Part shown: positions 31,554-36,769 of the stretch, one piece after another
Numbering within the stretch: position 1 is the stretch's first letter
Layout: each line of letters starts with the position of its first letter
The notes under the pieces: generated by a model
Told to the model about the DNA's origin: nothing
Databases searched by the model: none
What the model saw: only the letters and a program-made list of their open reading frames with translations
Assembly (NCBI GenBank): GCA_018712555.1
Contig: DVGT01000031.1
Span: forward strand, 1-36,769
Source: Faecimorpha stercoravium
GTDB taxonomy: Bacteria; Bacillota; Clostridia; Lachnospirales; Bianqueaceae
Reading direction: 5' to 3'
Length of the DNA stretch: 36,769 bases
Program-made: the position numbers and the translations under genes

Positions 31554-33840
31554 TAGTAATCTTCTGATTTTGTCCTAAAGAAATCAAAATGGAATCATTA
31601 TCGCGGATTTCTCCTTTCAGGTATGCCTCCGCAATCTCGTCTTCTACCTCTCGCTGAATCAACCGGCGCAGCGGACGCGCACCATAAGCCGGATCATATC
31701 CCTTCTCTGCCAACTGGAGGATGACATCCTCCGTGACACGAATGCTCATCCCGTGTTCACCTGCAGCCTTATACACATCCTTCAGCATCAGTCCTACAAT
31801 CTGGCGAAGCTGTTCCTTTGTCAGCGGCTCGAAGGTGATGATATCATCCACACGGTTCAGGAACTCCGGCCGGAAGGTTTCCTTCAGCGCTGTCCGAATC
31901 TGTTGGGACAGCATGGTCGGCTGTCCTGAGACAAACCCCAAGGCTCTTCCCACAGTATGCGAACCCGCATTCGTCGTCATGATCACGACCGTATTCTCAA
32001 AATTGATCAGCCGGCCCTGATTATCTGTCAGACGGCCATCGTCCAGAATCTGCAGCAGCATATTGAAGATATCCGGATGTGCTTTTTCGATCTCATCCAG
32101 AAGCACGACCGAATAGGGTCTGCGGCGCACCTTCTCCGAAAGCTGTCCGCCCTCATCATATCCCACATATCCTGGAGGCGCTCCGATCAGCTTCGACGCC
32201 GTATGTTTCTCCATGTACTCCGACATATCCACACGAATCAACGAATCCTCTGATCCAAACAGCTCCATCGCAAGCGCCTTGGCCAGTTCCGTCTTTCCGA
32301 CACCGGTCGGTCCGGCAAAGATAAAGGAAGCAGGCTTGCGCTCCTTCCGGAATCCGGAACGGCTGCGCCGAATCGCCCGCGCCACAGCATTGACCGCGGC
32401 CTCCTGTCCAATCACTCGCTGATGCAGACGTTCTTCCAGATGCACCAGTTTCTCGGATTCTTCTGTCGACAAACGATGCACGGGAATCTTCGTCCAGGAT
32501 TCGACTACCTGTGCAATATCTTCTCTCGTCAAAGGGATATTCGTACACATCGCCTGCGTCTTATCGATCTCCTGCTGCAGACGCAGTTCCTCTGTTCGGC
32601 AGTTCGCCGCCTCTTCAAAGTCATTCTTACCGGCGGCGTCCTCCTTCCTGGCAATTACAGCATTGAGCTCCCGTTTCAGATCGTCCAGCTTCAAAAGACT
32701 CTCATTATGAAGATTCACCTTCGCGGCTGCCTCATCAATAAGGTCGATGGCCTTATCCGGCAGAAACCGCTGATGGATGTACCGAATGGACATCTGCACC
32801 GCATCCTCCAACACCGAATCCGGAATTACCACATTATGAAAAGCCTCGTAATGCGGCCGAATTCCTTTCAAAATCTCCACCGTCTCCTGCGGCGACGGCT
32901 CGTCCACGATCACCGGCTGAAAACGGCGTTCCAGTGCCGAATCCTTTTCGATATATTTCCGGTATTCATCCAGTGTCGTCGTACCGATAATCTGAATCTG
33001 TCCCTTGGCAAGCGCCGGCTTCAGAATGTTCGCAGCATTCATCGCGTTTTGCGCATCTCCCGCGCCAATCAGGTTATGAATCTCATCAATAACGAGAATA
33101 ATATTCCCATCCTGAATCACTTCATTGATGATTCCCTTCATGCGGCCTTCAAACTGTCCCCTAAACTGTGTTCCAGCCACAAGTCCCGTCATATCCAAGA
33201 GCCTGACTTCCTTATGCAAGAGCTTCACCGGCACCTGACGCCGGGCAATGCGCAGCGCTAAACCTTCCGCAATCGCAGTTTTTCCTACGCCGGGTTCTCC
33301 CAGCAATACAGGGTTATTTTTAGTCCTGCGGTTCAGGATCTGCATGATCCGCTCGATCTCCGCGTCCCGGCCTACAATGTTATCGATCTCTCCATTACGT
33401 GCCTGATCCGTCAGGCTCGTACTGTACCGCATCAGATTGGGCATCTTTCGCGCTCGTTTCGCGTTCTGACGCGCCTCTTCCTTCGTATCCGGCCGTGAGG
33501 TATCCACAGGTTCCGCAGGCAGGTTTCCGTTTTCATCTTCCCCTCCCTGTGGCGTGGCGCCTGAAAGCATCTCCATCAGCCCTGGCGGCATCATGGATGA
33601 TAGTGCTCCCATATCCTCATTCAGCTCGTCTAAATTGACTCCCTGCATCATCTCGGAGATCTGTTTATTCATAGCCTCTGCCTGCTCATCCGTCATACCG
33701 CTTTGAGTAAACAGCTGCTTAAGTTCCAGTCCCTGCTTATGTGCACAAGCGAGGCAAAGCGCTAATCTTGTCGTTTTGCCGCCTTCTAGCTTATTCATAA
33801 ATACAACTGCCTGGTTTTTATGGCAGATTTGACAAAGCAT
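31528..33840 (-). CDS. clpE: Clp protease ATP-binding subunit, ClpE type
   Basis: A 770-aa Hsp100 unfoldase that feeds proteins to ClpP. It begins MLCQICHKNQ with a CxxC...CxxC zinc finger (Cys 3, 6, 29, 32) as in ClpE, in place of the ClpC N-domain. Two AAA+ modules follow: Walker A GEPGVGKT near residue 180 and GPTGVGKT near 507, with IDEIHNL and LLDEIEKAHPD as Walker B. A UVR-like helix pair (EDAAGKNDFEEAANCRTEEL) lies between them. The likely ClpP-docking loop is ALGFVSG near 635. The start is the ATG at 33840 behind AAAGGAG; the in-frame ATG at 34029 lies upstream of the promoter. ClpE is usually heat-induced through CtsR, but no CtsR box was seen. Confidence 0.9.
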   Translation of the reverse strand: MLCQICHKNQAVVFMNKLEGGKTTRLALCLACAHKQGLELKQLFTQSGMTDEQAEAMNKQISEMMQGVNLDELNEDMGALSSMMPPGLMEMLSGATPQGGEDENGNLPAEPVDTSRPDTKEEARQNAKRARKMPNLMRYSTSLTDQARNGEIDNIVGRDAEIERIMQILNRRTKNNPVLLGEPGVGKTAIAEGLALRIARRQVPVKLLHKEVRLLDMTGLVAGTQFRGQFEGRMKGIINEVIQDGNIILVIDEIHNLIGAGDAQNAMNAANILKPALAKGQIQIIGTTTLDEYRKYIEKDSALERRFQPVIVDEPSPQETVEILKGIRPHYEAFHNVVIPDSVLEDAVQMSIRYIHQRFLPDKAIDLIDEAAAKVNLHNESLLKLDDLKRELNAVIARKEDAAGKNDFEEAANCRTEELRLQQEIDKTQAMCTNIPLTREDIAQVVESWTKIPVHRLSTEESEKLVHLEERLHQRVIGQEAAVNAVARAIRRSRSGFRKERKPASFIFAGPTGVGKTELAKALAMELFGSEDSLIRVDMSEYMEKHTASKLIGAPPGYVGYDEGGQLSEKVRRRPYSVVLLDEIEKAHPDIFNMLLQILDDGRLTDNQGRLINFENTVVIMTTNAGSHTVGRALGFVSGQPTMLSQQIRTALKETFRPEFLNRVDDIITFEPLTKEQLRQIVGLMLKDVYKAAGEHGMSIRVTEDVILQLAEKGYDPAYGARPLRRLIQREVEDEIAEAYLKGEIRDNDSILISLGQNQKITIEKTDEIV

Positions 33841-33866
33841 AGCAATCACTCCTTTATTTTTTAGCA

Positions 33867-33893
33867 GGAATCTTTTCCTCCCCAAAAGATTCC
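33867..33893 (-). promoter_or_regulatory. Stem-loop at the 5' end of the clpE mRNA
   Basis: A perfect 10-bp stem GGAATCTTTT/AAAAGATTCC closes a 7-nt loop reading GGGGAGG on the mRNA. It starts within a few bases of the expected transcription start. The true clpE ribosome site lies further downstream and is free. Confidence 0.7.
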
Positions 33894-33900
33894 CAGAAAT

Positions 33901-33929
33901 ATTATACGTTTTTCCACTAGGGAATGCAA
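33901..33929 (-). promoter_or_regulatory. clpE promoter
   Basis: Minus-strand TTGCAT (33924-33929), 17-bp spacer, TATAAT (33901-33906). Confidence 0.75.
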
Positions 33930-33976
33930 GCAAAATCCGTGTTTTCACAGATTTTTCATTTTTTTGCGCTGGACGG

Positions 33977-34005
33977 TTGCGTAAAAAAAGTGGGAATGTT
34001 ACAAT
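33977..34005 (+). promoter_or_regulatory. Promoter of the ParB-like/BMP gene
   Basis: TTGCGT (33977-33982), 17-bp spacer, TACAAT (34000-34005). It is divergent from clpE, with about 50 bases between the two -35 boxes. Confidence 0.6.
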
Positions 34006-34073
34006 AGGCATAGGCAATGGTTTTGACATGCAGGATCATTGTCTTTCAATCAATGGTTAAGGAGGGAATCATT

Positions 34074-35990
34074 ATGTCACGAGAAGATTATGATAAGGCG
34101 CTTCGCTTAGGTCGCAAGGCATTTCAGGAAGCTCGGAATAAAGGGCTGTCTCCTTATCTGCGCGTGATGGAAGAGGATACCGCCGGTGTCGATCTGGATT
34201 CTGAAGTCAGTCTGGGCGTCATGGACATTCCGCTGGATAAGATCGTGGGAACCAACGGGCGAGCCCGTAGTCTTTCCTTTGCTCAGAATTTTATGCCTCT
34301 CCTACCCTACGGAACCGAATTCGCTGGAAAATGGATCGCCCTGTGTGACAGTCACCTTGAAGAAGGCATCCGACATGCCATACAGGTGTATGAATATATG
34401 AACTATTTCTATGTGGTGGAAGGCAACAAACGTGTCAGCGTCCTGAAATATTTTGGGGCTGCCAGTATTCCCGGCAGCGTGACCCGAATCATCCCCCGGC
34501 GCATGGATACCAAGGAATCCCGAATCTATTTTGAGTTTCTGAAATTTTTCCGGATCAGTCAGGTCAACTACATCTGGTTCTCCCGAGAGGGTTCTTTTGA
34601 ACAGCTTCTGGAGACGCTGGATATGGAAACTCCGGAGAAATGGGCTGATAAAGAATATACCAGTATCTTCCGAACCAATTACTATCAGTTCCGCAAGATT
34701 TATAAGGCCAATAAAGGCGATACATTGGAAATTACCACCGGGGACGCGTTCCTGAAATATATCATGGTGTTCGGATACCCGGAGATGTACCGCAAGTCCG
34801 AAGCACAAATCGAGAGTGAACTGAAGAGCCTCTGGCCAGAACTGCAGCTTCTGGCAGAAGACCAGCCCATTGGCCTGCTCACGACACCGCAGGAGGCTCC
34901 TAAACGCAGTTTCTGGGATCTGTTCACACCGTCTCCCAAGAAAGACATGCGTGTGGCTTTTGCCTATGTAGATGGCACCGAGGAATCCAGCTGGACCTAT
35001 GCGCATGAGCTGGGACGTCTTCATCTGGACGATGCCTTTGAAGGTCAAGTCAAAACCACTTGCTACGAGCATATTCCCACGGATCCGCAGACCGGCTGCG
35101 AGGCTTTATGCAAGATCGCTGAAGAGGGCTATGACGCCATCTTCACGACTTCACAGCGACTGATTGCCGCCAGTTTGAAAGCGGCCATTCGCAATCCCGA
35201 TGTCAAGTTTCTCAATTGTTCGGTTCATGTGCCCTATCAGCACCTTCGGACTTATTTTGGCCGTATGTACGAGGCCAAACTGCTGACAGGCGTGATCGCC
35301 GGCGCCATGACGCGTACCAATCATCTGGGGTATATCGCCGATTATCCGACTTCTGCCACCATGGCCAGCATCAATGCGTTTGCATTGGGCGCCCAGCTTG
35401 TCAACCCCAAGGCTACTGTACATCTGGAATGGACTGCGCTAAAGAAACTCTCCGGTTCTCCTACCGAAAAGCTGATCCGGCAGGATGTCGATATCCTCTC
35501 CAACCAGGATATGATCACACCCCAGTATGCTTCTAAGCAGTTTGGTGTATATCAGATGTATCCTGACGGCTCCGTACGTAATATCGCGATGCCGATCTGG
35601 AACTGGGGTATCTTCTATGAGAAGCTGATTCAGAGTCTGCAGAGCGGTTCCTGGGAAAATGACAATACGGACAATGGTGTGAAGGCCATCAATTATTGGT
35701 GGGGAATGGCCGCCGGTGTCATCGATGTTGTCTACACGCAAGCCCTGCCAGATGGTTTGAAACATCTGGTGGAGCTGCTCAAAAAATCCATCATCGACGG
35801 TTCTCTGCTTCCCTTTGCCGGCGTCATCCATGATCAGGACGGCAGCATCGTCGTTCCGGAGGGCAGTGTGCTTGATACGGAAGAAATCGTCACGATGGAT
35901 TGGCTGGTCGAGGGCATCGACGGCCGCATTCCCAGTATTGATGAGGTGACGGATGAGGCCGCTTCGGCCATGAATCCCATCATCATTTAA
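34074..35990 (+). CDS. Cytoplasmic protein with ParB-like and BMP/PnrA-like domains
   Basis: A 638-aa protein. Residues about 50-140 resemble a ParB/Srx-fold domain: MDIPLDKIVG, then a helix-rich part and YFYVVEGNKRVSVLKYFGA, like the nucleotide-binding G-x-x-R motif of ParB. Residues 150-290 are an unrecognised, aromatic- and charge-rich region. Residues about 291-638 resemble BMP/PnrA substrate-binding proteins, which bind purine nucleosides: VAFAYVDGTEESSWTYAHELGR, GYDAIFTTSQ, EAKLLTGVIAGAM and LGYIADYP...INAFALGAQLVNP. There is no signal peptide or lipobox, so the binding domain appears cytoplasmic. The start is the ATG at 34074, eight bases after AAGGAGG; a longer frame from 34017 has no ribosome site. 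It is monocistronic. I infer a nucleoside-responsive sensor or regulator; the function is unknown. Confidence 0.75.
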   Translation: MSREDYDKALRLGRKAFQEARNKGLSPYLRVMEEDTAGVDLDSEVSLGVMDIPLDKIVGTNGRARSLSFAQNFMPLLPYGTEFAGKWIALCDSHLEEGIRHAIQVYEYMNYFYVVEGNKRVSVLKYFGAASIPGSVTRIIPRRMDTKESRIYFEFLKFFRISQVNYIWFSREGSFEQLLETLDMETPEKWADKEYTSIFRTNYYQFRKIYKANKGDTLEITTGDAFLKYIMVFGYPEMYRKSEAQIESELKSLWPELQLLAEDQPIGLLTTPQEAPKRSFWDLFTPSPKKDMRVAFAYVDGTEESSWTYAHELGRLHLDDAFEGQVKTTCYEHIPTDPQTGCEALCKIAEEGYDAIFTTSQRLIAASLKAAIRNPDVKFLNCSVHVPYQHLRTYFGRMYEAKLLTGVIAGAMTRTNHLGYIADYPTSATMASINAFALGAQLVNPKATVHLEWTALKKLSGSPTEKLIRQDVDILSNQDMITPQYASKQFGVYQMYPDGSVRNIAMPIWNWGIFYEKLIQSLQSGSWENDNTDNGVKAINYWWGMAAGVIDVVYTQALPDGLKHLVELLKKSIIDGSLLPFAGVIHDQDGSIVVPEGSVLDTEEIVTMDWLVEGIDGRIPSIDEVTDEAASAMNPIII

Positions 35991-36009
35991 TATCAATCCG
36001 ATACCATAA

Positions 36010-36055
36010 AAAAGGCGACTGTTTCGAGTCTATTGATCCGAAGCAGCCGCCTTTT
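36010..36055. terminator. Bidirectional terminator
   Basis: AAAAGGCG (36010-36017) pairs with CGCCTTTT (36048-36055), continued inside by CTG/CAG and TTCG/CGAA pairs. It serves both the BMP gene and the convergent DUF2500-like gene. Confidence 0.8.
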
Positions 36056-36067
36056 ATCATGCCCATC

Positions 36068-36460
36068 CTATTCCGCCTGAAACGCAATGAATCGTTTCCC
36101 GCTGTAAGTCAGTTTCCCTCTAACCCCCTCCTGCCAGTCGGAAACCGTATCATAGGGCACCATAAATGAGATTTCTTCATGATTTGTTGCGTTCAGGAAG
36201 GTCAGTTTATGCTGTTCCAGCATCACATTCGTGTTATTCGCAGCCAGACGTCCCTTATCCTGAATCTCCACCTGTCCATATACGTGTTCGCCGTACAAGA
36301 ACACCGCCGGCACGGTCACACGGTGTCTGTTCGAATCTCGAAAGAGGCGCCGCACAATTCTCTCCACCGCGAACGCTACCACCACCAGCACCGCAAGAAT
36401 CATAACCGCATACCAGAATGTCATCTCATGAAACAGACTCGCCATGCAAACTGGACTCAT
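36068..36460 (-). CDS. DUF2500-like single-span membrane protein
   Basis: A 130-aa protein with one hydrophobic segment at about residues 13-34 (FWYAVMILAVLVVVAFAV), followed by RRLFRD and a soluble beta-rich domain. The ending VSDWQEGVRGKLTYSGKRFIAF matches the pattern of DUF2500 proteins, whose function is unknown. The topology suggests an N-terminal anchor with the domain on the cytoplasmic side. AGGAGG lies eight bases before the ATG. It is transcribed alone from the promoter at 36496-36524. Confidence 0.72.
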   Translation of the reverse strand: MSPVCMASLFHEMTFWYAVMILAVLVVVAFAVERIVRRLFRDSNRHRVTVPAVFLYGEHVYGQVEIQDKGRLAANNTNVMLEQHKLTFLNATNHEEISFMVPYDTVSDWQEGVRGKLTYSGKRFIAFQAE

Positions 36461-36495
36461 ACATGCATCCTCCTCTCTGCAGGTTTTGTATCTTT

Positions 36496-36524
36496 ATCAT
36501 ATTCTATACCCATGCATTCGTCAA
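36496..36524 (-). promoter_or_regulatory. Promoter of the DUF2500-like gene
   Basis: Minus-strand TTGACG (36519-36524), 17-bp spacer, TATGAT (36496-36501). Confidence 0.6.
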
Positions 36525-36630
36525 TAGAATGGCCATGACTTGCCATTTTTGCCCACTCAGGTCATACCCGTCTTTCGTAGTTAACACCAGAAATCTTTGG
36601 CACCATTTCTCATAGAAATCCTTCGAAAAC

Positions 36631-36652
36631 GCCTTGAAATAAGGCTTTTTTT
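36631..36652 (+). terminator. Terminator upstream of the transposase gene
   Basis: GCCTT-GAAAT-AAGGC followed by seven T. No plus-strand gene precedes it in the window, so it may end an unseen short RNA from 36525-36630 or insulate the transposase from outside transcription. Confidence 0.6.
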
Positions 36653-36666
36653 ATTGCCCAAAACAC

Positions 36667-36695
36667 TTGCAAAACTTTCTTTCTTATGTTATAAT
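36667..36695 (+). promoter_or_regulatory. Promoter of the transposase-like gene
   Basis: TTGCAA (36667-36672), 17-bp spacer, TATAAT (36690-36695). A direct repeat TGGCGTTA follows at 36698-36705 and 36707-36714, between the promoter and the ribosome site. Confidence 0.75.
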
Positions 36696-36733
36696 AATGG
36701 CGTTAGTGGCGTTATATTCGAAAGGAGATCATC

Positions 36734-36769
36734 ATGGCTTACTATCTGAAAAAAACCAAGTTAAAAGGC
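36734..36769 (+). CDS. Start of a transposase, IS1634-like (partial)
   Basis: Only twelve codons are in the window: MAYYLKKTKLKG, running off the right edge, behind an AAAGGAG ribosome site and a consensus promoter. The MAYFLKKTKxKG-type beginning is common to IS1634-family transposases of clostridia. That recollection and the strong isolated promoter are the only support, so the family call is tentative. The left end of the element would lie upstream of 36667. Confidence 0.45.
   Translation, partial: MAYYLKKTKLKG

Noticed and set aside
33841..34029. N-terminal extension of ClpE
   Set aside because: It would span the clpE promoter and the 5' hairpin, and the zinc finger expected at the N-terminus starts at 33840.
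33960..34030. CtsR operator for clpE
   Set aside because: A single GTCAAAACC-like stretch occurs on the minus strand at about 34016-34024, but there is no tandem heptad and it lies too far upstream of the promoter.
36525..36630. Integrase tail or attachment site before the insertion element
   Set aside because: A short plus-strand frame ends at 36615, but nothing in it is recognisable as a recombinase and no repeated att core is visible.
1..36769. CRISPR arrays, tRNA or rRNA genes, prophage or restriction-modification genes
   Set aside because: No regularly spaced repeats, no cloverleaf or rRNA sequence and no such genes were seen; the tRNA-like pairing at 10985-11281 belongs to the T-box.

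Overview
The window comes from a spore-forming, low-to-mid GC Bacillota, most likely a gut-type clostridium close to Lachnospiraceae. The grounds are SpoIIID behind a sigma-E-like promoter, a T-box leader on the branched-chain amino acid operon, a ClpE-type unfoldase with an N-terminal zinc finger, PadR/DUF2812, NatAB, GH29 and altronate genes, and an IS1634-like transposase start. This is inference from gene content; no rRNA is present to confirm it.

Layout. 1-240: a leftward promoter followed by a short structured leader of four hairpins, apparently outside any gene. 267-1350: a HAD phosphatase and a small unknown protein. 1391-11320: one leftward operon, ilvN-ilvC-cimA-leuC-leuD-leuB-ilvD-ilvB, read from a strong promoter through a T-box riboswitch whose specifier appears to be CUC (leucine). 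It makes the precursors of valine, leucine and isoleucine. cimA (citramalate synthase) is present and leuA is not, so LeuBCD can serve threonine-independent 2-oxobutyrate synthesis as well as leucine synthesis. 11432-14146: rpsU and the tgt-ybaK-yajC cluster. 14184-15290: an XRE-cupin regulator with a likely autoregulatory operator, convergent with a small unknown gene. 15709-17790: an overlapping padR-DUF2812-GNAT operon. 17810-18295: a perfect 20-bp inverted repeat and spoIIID.

18334-24906: a heterodimeric ABC exporter pair, a divergent LysR regulator and a NatAB-type ABC exporter. 24921-26948: an iron-dependent alcohol dehydrogenase followed by an alpha-L-fucosidase gene broken by an internal deletion. 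27114-28341: an unknown protein and a flavodoxin-like protein whose ribosome binding site lies in a hairpin. 28365-31553: uxaB and uxaA of hexuronate catabolism. 31528-33929: clpE with a hairpin at the very start of its mRNA. 34074-35990: a large cytoplasmic protein joining a ParB/Srx-like N-terminal region to a BMP/PnrA-like nucleoside-binding domain; this is the least understood gene product here. 36068-36769: a DUF2500-like membrane protein, then the first codons of a transposase running off the right edge.

Most genes are ordinary. The best candidates for new biology are the ParB-BMP fusion, the long inverted repeat upstream of padR, the structured leftward RNA at the left edge, and several hairpin-controlled translation starts. 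All coordinates of sites were read by eye and none was tested by a search or folding program.
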